This document shows, in pieces, positions 1 through 6,232 of a stretch of 8,888 bases of DNA. Location: NCBI GenBank assembly GCA_964355005.1, contig CAYHBX010000036.1, positions 1 to 8,888 on the forward strand, read 5' to 3'. The notes beneath the pieces are model-generated. The model was not told where the DNA came from, did not search any database, and saw nothing but the letters and a program-made list of their open reading frames with translations. Made by a program: the position numbers and the translations under genes. Within the stretch, counting starts at the first letter, position 1. Each line of letters begins with the position of its first letter. This DNA is from JAUSKF01 sp964355005. Its GTDB lineage: Bacteria; Patescibacteriota; Minisyncoccia; UBA6257; WO2-44-18.

Positions 1-7
1 ATTTCAT

Positions 8-30
8 ACACTTTGATTATCTCAAAGTGT
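8..30. repeat. 9-bp perfect inverted repeat with 5-nt loop
   Basis: ACACTTTGA (8-16) and TCAAAGTGT (22-30) are perfect reverse complements around TTATC. Neither side is followed by a T-run, so a Rho-independent terminator is unlikely. It lies about 80 bases upstream of the gene at 108 and could be an operator dyad or the end of a feature left of the window. Confidence 0.5.
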
Positions 31-107
31 TGCACTTACTTGTTGAACCTATTGGAACTTTCTCTTTTATGCCATAATAAAAACAGCTTTTATCGGAGTT
101 CTCCACT

Positions 108-368
108 ATGCCCTTCGTTCACCGAACGAGCGAAGAAATGCTTGAAGCATTTGACTGGTGGTTCTTAAACCATCCCTATCCCGATAAGCCATTCTATGAC
201 GCGGTAACGAAGGGCCCCACCACTCCGCGAAACGTATATGCCGCGTTAAGAAAAAGTCCTCAACTTAGCCTGGAATTCTGCAATTTCATGCTGTTGGTAG
301 CCCGCAAGGCCAAAAAGGATCCCCTGGATATGATTCGCAATGCTTCCTATGACGCGCCCTGGGCATAA
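108..368 (+). CDS. Hypothetical protein, 86 aa
   Basis: I do not recognise the family. The 86-residue product is soluble-looking, with no membrane segment or signal peptide. It is rich in aromatic residues at the N-terminus (FDWWF at 15-19, then a Pro/Tyr/Asp/Lys-rich stretch) and has a helical, basic C-terminal half with one cysteine near residue 58. The start is supported by GGAG at 95-98, nine bases before the ATG. A weak promoter is possible: TTGGAA at 52-57, 15 bases, then CATAAT at 73-78. It is a single-gene unit closed by the terminator just after the stop, convergent with the gene at 403-663. The overlapping minus-strand frame at 246-509 is less convincing because it lacks a ribosome site and would run through that terminator. 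Confidence 0.7.
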   Translation: MPFVHRTSEEMLEAFDWWFLNHPYPDKPFYDAVTKGPTTPRNVYAALRKSPQLSLEFCNFMLLVARKAKKDPLDMIRNASYDAPWA

Positions 369-373
369 CAAAT

Positions 374-396
374 CCCCCGCTATCCGCGGGGGTTTT
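374..396. terminator. Bidirectional Rho-independent terminator
   Basis: CCCCCGC (374-380) pairs perfectly with GCGGGGG (386-392) around a 5-nt loop and is followed by TTTT (393-396). It starts five bases after the plus-strand stop codon. Read from the minus strand the stem is followed by ATTTGTT, a weaker tail, so it may also end the convergent gene. Confidence 0.85.
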
Positions 397-402
397 AAAT
401 TC

Positions 403-663
403 TCACTCTCCTCCAAACCGGAGGGGTCGGGAAATGACGATCTCGCCTTTTTCCATGACCCACTTAACCTGACAATTAACTTCCGTGATTGACTCATCAA
501 AAATGTCATAAAAGCAAAAAGCTAGTCGTTCATCTTTAGAAACCGCGATCAGATCGCTCCACTGGAATTGCCGCCCGCAATGACTGCAACAATTTAATTC
601 TCCTTCATAGACCGGATAGTCATGTCCCTTAAATTCCGGCTGATCTTCCCAGTCTCCAGGCAT
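403..663 (-). CDS. Hypothetical cysteine-containing protein, 86 aa
   Basis: The family is not recognised. The protein is acidic, with cysteines at 25, 26, 29, 50 and 64. The CSHCG knuckle at 26-30 plus the two later cysteines would suit a small zinc-binding fold, but a second CxxC is missing, so this is inference. The start is well supported: AGGGTG (minus strand, 669-674) lies five bases before the ATG, and a promoter of TTCACC, 17 bases, TATACT sits at 690-718. It is divergent from the DUF456 gene and convergent with the 108-368 gene. There is no membrane segment. Confidence 0.65.
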   Translation of the reverse strand: MPGDWEDQPEFKGHDYPVYEGELNCCSHCGRQFQWSDLIAVSKDERLAFCFYDIFDESITEVNCQVKWVMEKGEIVISRPLRFGGE

Positions 664-689
664 GAAATCACCCTAAAAAAGCTGCTTAT

Positions 690-718
690 AGTATATAATT
701 AAAAGTATGTTTGGTGAA
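690..718 (-). promoter_or_regulatory. Predicted sigma70-type promoter of the 403-663 gene
   Basis: On the minus strand, TTCACC (713-718) and TATACT (690-695) are separated by exactly 17 bases. The -35 box lies inside the first codons of the divergent DUF456 gene, and the -10 overlaps the plus-strand -10 at 694-699. Confidence 0.45.
694..699 (+). promoter_or_regulatory. -10 element (TATAAT) of the DUF456-obgE unit, probably leaderless
   Basis: A perfect TATAAT ends seven bases before the A of the ATG at 707, so transcription should begin at or next to the start codon. No Shine-Dalgarno sequence is present between the two. No good -35 hexamer is seen around 670-677. Confidence 0.45.
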
Positions 719-1192
719 ATACTTTTAATTTTAATGGTTCTCGCGTTGTTTGCCGTCGGATTTTTAGGAATATTCCTGCCGATCCTCCCCGGCGTGGCTC
801 TGGCTTGGCTGGGGTTATTCATCTACGCCGTAACGCAAAATTTTGAGCCGATTTCTCTAACGACGGTTTTGGTATTTTTAGGGTTGACCCTTTTTACCTG
901 GATAACCGACTTTCTGGCGCCGATGATCGGAGCAAAAAGATACCACGCCAGCCGATACGGTGTTATCGGCTCCTCTTTGGGACTTTTGGTGGGCGTTCTC
1001 ATGCTTGGTCCGATTGGAATTATCGCCGGCCCCTTTCTGGGAGCGATTGCCGGAGAGCTAGCGGCCGGGCGGAAATCCCAGGAAGCCATTCAATCGGCCA
1101 TCGGAACCTTCATCGGCTTCCTTGCCGGTTCATTAGTTAAATTAGTAGTCGTGCTCGTAATGTTCGGATTCTTTATCGCCTCTTTATTTTAG
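707..1192 (+). CDS. DUF456 family integral membrane protein
   Basis: 161 residues, nearly all hydrophobic, matching the DUF456 family (about 160 aa) along its length. Family function is unknown. Visible features are an N-terminal helix (about 3-20), a GIFLPILPG loop (21-29), a second helix (about 30-42), a third (53-70) running into a D-F-L-A-P motif, then the conserved basic loop AKRYHASRYG (76-85). Glycine-rich helices follow (86-120, with GPFLGAIAGE at 108-117), and a last hydrophobic segment ends at the C-terminus. The glycine-zipper pattern suggests tight helix packing or oligomerisation in the cytoplasmic membrane. The ATG at 707 gives the full family length and has no Shine-Dalgarno, consistent with a leaderless message. 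obgE follows 37 bases downstream and is probably cotranscribed. Confidence 0.85.
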   Translation: MFGEILLILMVLALFAVGFLGIFLPILPGVALAWLGLFIYAVTQNFEPISLTTVLVFLGLTLFTWITDFLAPMIGAKRYHASRYGVIGSSLGLLVGVLMLGPIGIIAGPFLGAIAGELAAGRKSQEAIQSAIGTFIGFLAGSLVKLVVVLVMFGFFIASLF

Positions 1193-1197
1193 CTTGC

Positions 1198-1232
1198 ATA
1201 TCCAACTACGAACCTCTAACATCTAACGAATG
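1198..1232 (+). repeat. Degenerate heptamer array in front of obgE
   Basis: Five consecutive 7-nt units (ATATCCA, ACTACGA, ACCTCTA, ACATCTA, ACGAATG) fill nearly the whole DUF456-obgE spacer. The last unit carries the obgE start codon. The units fit the loose pattern A-(C/T)-N-N-C-T-A seen in the two arrays around rsmH. The match is degenerate, so it is less secure than those two. Confidence 0.5.
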
Positions 1233-2186
1233 CTGATAGACGACGTAACAATAAAAATCGCCGCCGGCAAAGGAGGGAAGGGAGCGGTGGCTTTTGATAA
1301 AAACAAAAAGGCGCTCGGGCCGGCCGGAGGAAGTGGCGGAAAAGGCGGCAGTATAATTTTCGAAGGAGTTGCTGACATCGGGGCTCTGCGTCATTTTCGT
1401 TTCAGAAAAGACGTCAAAGCCGAAAACGGCGAGGATGGGCATGGCCAGTACCGCGATGGTCATGACGGCGAAGACCTTACGCTGAAAGTTCCCGCCGGAA
1501 CCGTTCTTCATAATTTAACTACCGGAGCGCATACCGAACTTACCGGAATCGGCCAGCGGATATTGATCGCTCAGGGAGGTAAGGGTGGAAAGGGAAATTT
1601 TCAATTCCGCTCCCCTCGCGACACCAGCCCGACCAGATTTCAGCCGGGTCTTCCGGGTGATGCGTTCGCGGTGCGCCTGGAATTAAAGCTGATCGCCGAC
1701 GTCGGCCTGATCGGCCTGCCTAACGCCGGTAAATCCAGCTTGATCAATGAGTTGACCGCGGCTCAAAGCCGGGTCGGAAACTACCCATTTACCACCCTAG
1801 AACCAAGCTTGGGCGATTATTATGGGCTGATCTTGGCGGACATTCCCGGAATAATTGAAGGGGCATCCACCGGCAAGGGACTGGGGGTAAAATTCTTGCG
1901 GCACGTGGAACGCACAAAAACTATTTTCCATCTAGTTTCCGCCGAATCGGACAATGTTTCCAAAGATTATAAAATAATCCGCAAAGAACTCGGAGAGTAC
2001 AGCCCGGAATTACCAGAGAAAAAAGAATTTTTATTTCTGACCAAAAGCGATATGGTGTCCGCCGCCGATCTTAAAAAGAAACTGACCGCGCTAAAAAAAC
2101 TGAACAAGACCGCCGTCGCGATCTCCATTCATGATTCCGACAGCATCGACGCGGTGCAAAAAATATTAAAAAGGCTCAACAATTAA
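1230..2186 (+). CDS. obgE: GTPase Obg (CgtA/ObgE)
   Basis: Obg binds the 50S subunit and couples ribosome assembly and stress signalling to GTP level. The N-terminal glycine-rich Obg fold covers about 1-158, with GKGGKG at 13-18, GPAGGSGGKGG at 30-40 and GGKGGKGN at 116-123. The G domain follows: G1 GLPNAGKS (162-169), G2 with the TT pair at 188-189, G3 DIPG (204-207), G4 TKSD (271-274, in place of NKxD) and a weak G5 near 299. The protein stops at 318 residues, right after the G domain, so the variable C-terminal (OCT) domain is missing, as in many minimal Obg proteins. The first residues (MLIDDVTIKIAAGKGG) align with the usual Obg start, fixing the ATG although no clear Shine-Dalgarno precedes it. 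It is downstream partner of the DUF456 gene, with a terminator at 2342-2373. Confidence 0.95.
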   Translation: MLIDDVTIKIAAGKGGKGAVAFDKNKKALGPAGGSGGKGGSIIFEGVADIGALRHFRFRKDVKAENGEDGHGQYRDGHDGEDLTLKVPAGTVLHNLTTGAHTELTGIGQRILIAQGGKGGKGNFQFRSPRDTSPTRFQPGLPGDAFAVRLELKLIADVGLIGLPNAGKSSLINELTAAQSRVGNYPFTTLEPSLGDYYGLILADIPGIIEGASTGKGLGVKFLRHVERTKTIFHLVSAESDNVSKDYKIIRKELGEYSPELPEKKEFLFLTKSDMVSAADLKKKLTALKKLNKTAVAISIHDSDSIDAVQKILKRLNN

Positions 2187-2338
2187 ACCCACGCACTTTG
2201 CGTATCCAGTTTTCCTTCTTCTGTGTTTTTGCGAACTGCATCGCCTGCCGGCTTTAATTTTCTAATCATACTATCTGCGCCGCGCAAAGTGCGGGGTGCG
2301 CTATTTTGTGATGCCTCGGATACTCGGAAACAAAATAG
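2187..2338. other. Structured intergenic spacer with two long-range inverted repeats
   Basis: CGCACTTTGCG (2192-2202) is the exact reverse complement of CGCAAAGTGCG (2283-2293). After a one-base bulge the pairing continues ACCC/GGGT, enclosing about 80 bases. A second pair, CTATTTTGT (2301-2309) and ACAAAATAG (2330-2338), encloses 20 bases containing CTCGG twice. No RNA family was recognised. The region lies between the obgE stop and the shared terminator, so it would be the obgE 3' UTR. Confidence 0.5.
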
Positions 2339-2341
2339 GCA

Positions 2342-2373
2342 AACTAAAAACCGCCCGAGGGCGGTTTTTAGTT
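2342..2373. terminator. Strong bidirectional Rho-independent terminator
   Basis: A perfect 15-bp stem (2342-2356 with 2359-2373) has a CCGCCC/GGGCGG core flanked by AAAAA on one side and TTTTT on the other. It can terminate obgE on the plus strand and the RRM gene on the minus strand, which converge here. Confidence 0.93.
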
Positions 2374-2383
2374 AAGTCCTAGC

Positions 2384-2662
2384 TTAGTAGCGGGACTCGC
2401 GAGGAGCGCGAGGCTCCATCGGGCGTGCCTCATTAACAGTGAGAGCGCGGCCATCCATATCCTTGCCATTGAACATTTCAATAGCCTTTTGGGCTTCTTC
2501 GTCAGAGGACATCTCTACGAAGCCGAAACCCTTAGATCGGCCAGTGGCGCGATCCATGATAATGGTAGCTGACTCCACGGTTCCAGCGGCTGAAAAAGCT
2601 TCTTTCAAAGCTGAATCATTGGCGCTGTAAGGCAAATTGCCCACGTATAGTTTCTTAGCCAT
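2384..2662 (-). CDS. RRM-domain RNA-binding protein (bacterial Rbp type)
   Basis: A single RNA recognition motif protein, 92 residues, binding single-stranded RNA in the cytoplasm. RNP2 is LYVGNL (5-10) and RNP1 is KGFGFVEM (44-51), with the usual aromatic residues. The segment TGRSKGFGFVE is typical. A short tail rich in Arg and Pro (80-92) follows the fold. An upstream ATG at 2707 would add 15 residues unlike the family, and the family starts at MAKKLYVGNLP, so 2662 is chosen. The Shine-Dalgarno is weak. A promoter at 2736-2763 leaves a leader of about 65 bases. Homologues in cyanobacteria and proteobacteria are often cold- or stress-induced; here this is only suggested by family. The gene stands alone, between the obgE terminator and murF. 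Confidence 0.93.
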   Translation of the reverse strand: MAKKLYVGNLPYSANDSALKEAFSAAGTVESATIIMDRATGRSKGFGFVEMSSDEEAQKAIEMFNGKDMDGRALTVNEARPMEPRAPRESRY

Positions 2663-2735
2663 TATAATTACTTTATTTTCATAGGGCGACCACTCGGCAA
2701 GCCACAAACGACTGCGAGAACCTACGAACTTGATA

Positions 2736-2763
2736 ACTATACTCTAGCCTCAAAATAAATCAA
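2736..2763 (-). promoter_or_regulatory. Predicted promoter of the RRM gene
   Basis: On the minus strand, TTGATT (2758-2763) and TATAGT (2736-2741) are 16 bases apart, close to the sigma70 consensus. The start would be near 2729, giving a leader of roughly 65 bases before the ATG at 2662. Confidence 0.5.
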
Positions 2764-2975
2764 GGGCTCACTCGGTCTTTGCCTAACTCCTCACTCAACC
2801 TTCGGCCTCGCCCATAGGCTACGGCCGAGGGCGGCCAAGCCACGACTCGCCTAACGCAATTTTTCCGGCCCCAAGGGACACTTCGTTCCCGAAAAAATTG
2901 CTACTCGCACGGGGCTACGCCTCGGAATCTCATTCGGAATTATGCAAAAACCTCACTCGCTTTGTTTAATAAAAG
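2764..2975. other. Gene-free spacer with two hairpins and a repeated word
   Basis: No credible gene is seen between the RRM promoter and the murF stop. Hairpin one pairs CCTTCGGCC (2799-2807) with GGCCGAGGG (2823-2831), one wobble. Hairpin two pairs GCAATTTTT (2856-2864) with AAAAATTGC (2893-2901), with GGGA/TCCC inside (2875-2878, 2887-2890). Variants of a word reading GCGAGTGAG on the minus strand recur near 2767, 2791, 2844, 2903 and 2952. This would be the 3' UTR of the dcw operon. No classical terminator with a T-run follows murF. Confidence 0.5.
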
Positions 2976-4208
2976 TTAGAGTTGCCGGATTTCTTCTACT
3001 ATTTTATCCAATCCGATCGCGCGCGATCCCTTCACTAATACCAAGTCTCCCTTTTTTAAAAGATCCTGGATGGGTGTTTTCGCCTGATCGGCAAAATCAA
3101 ATGCAATTATATTTTTCCTCGCCAACCCGGATTTCTGCGCGGCATCGGCAATAAATTTTGCTCTCGGACCAATCGTAACGATAATATCAAAAACTTTCTC
3201 CGCCAGCCGGCCAACGGTTTCATGCGCCTCAATGGCATATTTCCCGATCTCCAGCATATCGCCTAAAACTGCTATCTTCCTCGACGCTTTAAAATCTTTC
3301 ATCGTATCTATGGCGGCGTGCATCGAAAGAGGCGATGCGTTGTAACAATCATCAAAAATAAGTGTGTCTTTTATTCCCGGAACGATCCGTCCCCGTCGCG
3401 GCGGAACCTGATAGTAAGCCAACGCTTCAGCGATCCGGACTAGGTTCATTCCAAAAGACAGGCCGACCGCGGCGGCGGCGGCGGTAGCGTAAGCCTGCGC
3501 CCTGCCAAAGGCATTCTCCAGCCGTACCGGCACGAAACTGCCGCCATATTCCAGCTTGAAAGTGATACCAAATGGTTTGCCATCCTCCATCCGGTTCTCA
3601 AAATTAGTGATCCTCACCTCCGCTCCGCTACCGAAACCGTAAGTGACGACATGAGCGCGGGTTTTATCCCGCATATCATACACCGCCTCATCATCATAAT
3701 TCAGGACCGCGAAACCGATCGCCGGCAAAGCTTCGATTAAATGAGATTTCTCGCGCGCTACGGCATCCGGACCACTGTAAAATTCTACATGTACCGGAAT
3801 GTCGCCCACCGCCGTCACCACGCCGATCTGCGGGCGCGCCACTTCCAGTAAGTATTTCAGATCGCCGGGTTTGTCAGCCCCATATTCCAAAACCAGAATT
3901 TCCGGATAAGATCCCCTGATTATCAACCGAAACAACGCAAAAATTACCACTTTCAACCAAAAAAATACACCGCCGGCCCGGTTCCAGGGACCCAAAACGG
4001 AAAGAGGAAGGCCGAATTCGTTATTAAAATTAGCTCCGGAAGCGCGCACGCTCCTAATCGACCGGAGTACGGCCAGCATCGCTTCTTTACTGGAAGTCTT
4101 CCCGACTGTTCCGGTAATGCCCACTATCCCCGGCTGGTACTTCCGGATAGTCCACCTCGCCAGCAGTTTTAAAATGACTTTTAATTGATTCCGGAAAAAT
4201 GTTTTCAT
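2976..4208 (-). CDS. murF: UDP-MurNAc-tripeptide:D-alanyl-D-alanine ligase, N-terminally short
   Basis: MurF adds D-Ala-D-Ala to UDP-MurNAc-tripeptide using ATP, the last cytoplasmic step of the precursor peptide. Visible motifs: P-loop GITGTVGKTSSKE (30-42), NNEFGLPLSVLG (62-73), LEYGADKPGDL (107-117), HVEFYSG (140-146), LNYDDEAV (169-176), PPRRGR (269-274), DDCYNASPLSMHAAI (286-300), LGDMLEIG (315-322) and VKGSRAIGLDKIV (392-404). The DDxYNAxPxSM block is diagnostic of MurF. At 410 residues the P-loop lies at 30 rather than near 100, so the usual N-terminal uridine-binding domain is missing. A strongly hydrophobic stretch (81-98) could touch the membrane. The usual GRHNxxN motif reads GRAQAYA (235-241), losing His and Asn. 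The ATG at 4208 comes 23 bases after ftsI with no strong ribosome site. It is the last gene of the dcw operon. Confidence 0.93.
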   Translation of the reverse strand: MKTFFRNQLKVILKLLARWTIRKYQPGIVGITGTVGKTSSKEAMLAVLRSIRSVRASGANFNNEFGLPLSVLGPWNRAGGVFFWLKVVIFALFRLIIRGSYPEILVLEYGADKPGDLKYLLEVARPQIGVVTAVGDIPVHVEFYSGPDAVAREKSHLIEALPAIGFAVLNYDDEAVYDMRDKTRAHVVTYGFGSGAEVRITNFENRMEDGKPFGITFKLEYGGSFVPVRLENAFGRAQAYATAAAAAVGLSFGMNLVRIAEALAYYQVPPRRGRIVPGIKDTLIFDDCYNASPLSMHAAIDTMKDFKASRKIAVLGDMLEIGKYAIEAHETVGRLAEKVFDIIVTIGPRAKFIADAAQKSGLARKNIIAFDFADQAKTPIQDLLKKGDLVLVKGSRAIGLDKIVEEIRQL

Positions 4209-4231
4209 AAAGTTTGCAAAATTCGCATTAC

Positions 4232-5839
4232 CTATTCAATTGTTCGCGTTAAGCTGACTTCGTCAGTGGGAATATTATAATAGTTTATTATAAATTGCGC
4301 CAATTCCCTAAACGCCGGAACGACCGTAGAACCGGCCAATCCCACACCTTTCGGCTTGTCGATCTTCATAAGTATGGAGAATTTCGGGTCCGAAACCGGA
4401 CCGAATCCGACATAGCTGTGGATATATTGATCGCTATAACCGCCGCGCCGGAAATCGGGGATCTGGGCCGTACCGGTCTTACCGGCGATCTGATAGCCAG
4501 GTATGCGCGCTATCTCGGCTTTATTAACCGCCGAAACCATCATCGCGGCAACCTGATCGGCGGAATCGCGGGATATTGCTTCATTCAACACTTCCGGCGG
4601 AGTCCCTTCGACAATAAACGGCTTCATCAAGCTACCCCCGTTAGCGATCGCGGAAATAGCATTAACCAGCTGGATCGGAGTCACGGCAACCCCCTGCCCG
4701 AAAGCGGCGGTGGCAAAATTGATCTCTTGGGTACTGGTTTTTAAATTTCTCAAACTGCCACCCGATTCCCCCGGCAAGGCAATACCGGTCAGATCGCCAA
4801 AACCGAATTTCAAAAGATAATTATAAAAAATATCGTGGCCGGTCTTTCTTTCGGCAAAAGCCGCTCCGGTATTTATAGATTGCTCGATAACATTAGTCAT
4901 CGTCACCTTCCCGTGCGCCTTCCCATCCCAATTCTTAATTATTCTCCCATTAAGAGACAACGACCCCGTGTCATAAAAGGTGGTATCGGGGGTAATCTTT
5001 CCAGAGTCAATTCCGGCCGACATGGTCAGTACTTTAAAAACCGAACCCGGCTCATAAACCGATTGCACAGCCGGGTTAAGGAATGACTTTATCGGATAAT
5101 CTCCATAATTATTCGGGTCGAAATTAGGATAGTTACCCAACGCCAATATTTTCCCGGTTTTCGGCTCTTGGACGATCACCGTTCCGGACTCCGCGCCGTG
5201 TTTTTCCGCTAGAGTCCGCAGAATTTTCTCCGCCTGAAATTGGATATTCCGGTCAATAGTCAGATCAAGGTCGCTGCGCTCCAGCGATTCATCATAATAC
5301 AGCTCCACGCCATAATGACCGCCGACGGTCGCGTCTTCTCTTCCCGGACCGACAAAACCAAACAACTGCGAAGCCAACTGGGCGAACGGATAAAAACGGA
5401 AGTATTCCGAATCGATATAGATTCCCTTGATCCCCTGCTGGCGGATCTTTGCCACCTGTTCATCGGTCGCCTTATCAATAAGCAACTCATAAAGATCGTT
5501 CGGCTTTTCAAATTGAGCGCGTAATTTCGCGGCATCAAGACCCAATAGCTCGGCCAAAATTACCGCTGATCCGGTCGGGTCGGCTATCTCTTTCGGAACG
5601 GCAAAGATCACCGGAAATTGCCGGTTAAAAACCGCCGGAATTTTATTATTATTCTTGTCCTGAATAAAGATCGTTCCGCGGATCGCGTTCAGATATGCCG
5701 TCCCTCTGGATTGCGAAGCGACCTTCGCGGAATAATAACTTCCTTTCGCGATCTGCAGATTATAAACATTAAAAGTCAGCGCCGCGTAAGCGCCGAAGAT
5801 CCCGGCGGTCATCAGCCATAATCTCCAGGTTTTGATCAC
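4232..5839 (-). CDS. ftsI: Class B penicillin-binding protein, septal transpeptidase FtsI (PBP3)
   Basis: Septum-specific DD-transpeptidase anchored in the cytoplasmic membrane. A single N-terminal membrane anchor (about 7-28) is followed by the PBP dimerisation domain, including RGTIF (54-58), YPFAQLASQLFGFVG (150-164) and GVELYYDESL (177-186). The transpeptidase domain has all three active-site motifs: SxxK as SVFK (266-269, nucleophile Ser266), SxN as SIN (321-323) and KTG (454-456, in AGKTGTAQ). The length of 535 fits FtsI, and no C-terminal PASTA domains are present. The start codon is GTG (minus strand, 5837-5839), four bases after the ftsL stop. A later in-frame ATG would cut the anchor, so GTG is preferred; translation is probably coupled to ftsL. 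PBP2 (MrdA) is less likely, given the dcw context. Confidence 0.94.
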   Translation of the reverse strand: MIKTWRLWLMTAGIFGAYAALTFNVYNLQIAKGSYYSAKVASQSRGTAYLNAIRGTIFIQDKNNNKIPAVFNRQFPVIFAVPKEIADPTGSAVILAELLGLDAAKLRAQFEKPNDLYELLIDKATDEQVAKIRQQGIKGIYIDSEYFRFYPFAQLASQLFGFVGPGREDATVGGHYGVELYYDESLERSDLDLTIDRNIQFQAEKILRTLAEKHGAESGTVIVQEPKTGKILALGNYPNFDPNNYGDYPIKSFLNPAVQSVYEPGSVFKVLTMSAGIDSGKITPDTTFYDTGSLSLNGRIIKNWDGKAHGKVTMTNVIEQSINTGAAFAERKTGHDIFYNYLLKFGFGDLTGIALPGESGGSLRNLKTSTQEINFATAAFGQGVAVTPIQLVNAISAIANGGSLMKPFIVEGTPPEVLNEAISRDSADQVAAMMVSAVNKAEIARIPGYQIAGKTGTAQIPDFRRGGYSDQYIHSYVGFGPVSDPKFSILMKIDKPKGVGLAGSTVVPAFRELAQFIINYYNIPTDEVSLTRTIE

Positions 5840-5843
5840 GTTT

Positions 5844-6137
5844 TTAAGGCCTAAAGGCCAGGTACTCCGGTTTTCGCTCCTTTACCAAGCCAAGTTTTGC
5901 CGCCAGAAAGTCGGCATTTTCTATATCCAGTACAAGATATAATTGATTTTTCAGATCGGCGTTATCCGCCCGCAATACCTCTATATTTTCAATATTCTGC
6001 TTGATCGCGTGATTAATCCCAACGTTGCGATTGTAAGAAAAAATGCTTAGAACCGCTTCAAGCATAACCAAACCAACCGCCAAATATAAAGGCAGCCTGG
6101 ATCGGAAACTATTCTTGTTGGGTTCAATTATGGTCAT
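5844..6137 (-). CDS. ftsL: FtsL/DivIC-like cell division protein
   Basis: Small bitopic protein of the FtsL/FtsB/DivIC type, which forms a periplasmic coiled coil and activates the FtsW-FtsI septal synthase. The 97 residues comprise a short basic cytoplasmic tail (1-14), one membrane segment (about 15-33) and an outer helix with heptad-spaced hydrophobics (about 40-72, containing IENIEVLRADNADLKNQL). They end in LGLVKERKPEYLAF, resembling the family's end. Sequence identity in this family is low, so naming rests on shape, length and the position between rsmH and ftsI. The ATG is preceded by an 80-base spacer of heptamer repeats and no clear Shine-Dalgarno. A short GGCC-TAAA-GGCC hairpin (5848-5859) lies at its stop codon. 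Confidence 0.8.
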   Translation of the reverse strand: MTIIEPNKNSFRSRLPLYLAVGLVMLEAVLSIFSYNRNVGINHAIKQNIENIEVLRADNADLKNQLYLVLDIENADFLAAKLGLVKERKPEYLAFRP

Positions 6138-6141
6138 TGGC

Positions 6142-6232
6142 TTGAATAATGAATAACGAATTATGAATCATACTTCTTGTCTTGTAATTTTTGTCGTAAG
6201 TTGTTGGTCGTTAGTCATCAGTCGTTAGTCAT
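6142..6232 (-). repeat. Heptamer array spanning the rsmH 3' end and the rsmH-ftsL spacer
   Basis: Read on the minus strand, the 91 bases divide exactly into 13 units of 7. The first six are ATGACTA, ACGACTG, ATGACTA, ACGACCA, ACAACTT and ACGACAA; the last four are GATTCAT, AATTCGT, TATTCAT and TATTCAA. A C occupies position 5 in 11 of the 13 units. The array encodes the last four residues and stop of rsmH and fills the spacer to within a few bases of the ftsL start. Confidence 0.8.

Noticed and set aside
246..509. 87-aa minus-strand ORF
   Set aside because: It crosses the terminator at 374-396 and overlaps two better-supported genes.
2183..2269. Minus-strand ORF of 28 codons (begins MIRKLKPAGDAV) overlapping the obgE stop
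   Set aside because: No Shine-Dalgarno or promoter, very short, and its end lies in the 11-bp inverted repeat. It could be a gene remnant, but a coding call is not supported.
2187..2300. Integron attC site suggested by the 11-bp inverted repeat
   Set aside because: The core consensus (RYYYAAC/GTTRRRY) is not found and no integrase or cassette is nearby.
4295..4744. 149-aa plus-strand ORF
   Set aside because: Antisense to ftsI, which has all three PBP motifs; no ribosome site and no family resemblance.
5848..5859. GGCC-TAAA-GGCC hairpin at the ftsL-ftsI junction as a translational switch
   Set aside because: Only a 4-bp stem, explained by the codons at the ftsL end; too weak to call a regulatory element.
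6142..6232. CRISPR-like repeat array
   Set aside because: The units are 7 nt, degenerate and contiguous with no spacers, and no cas gene is present.
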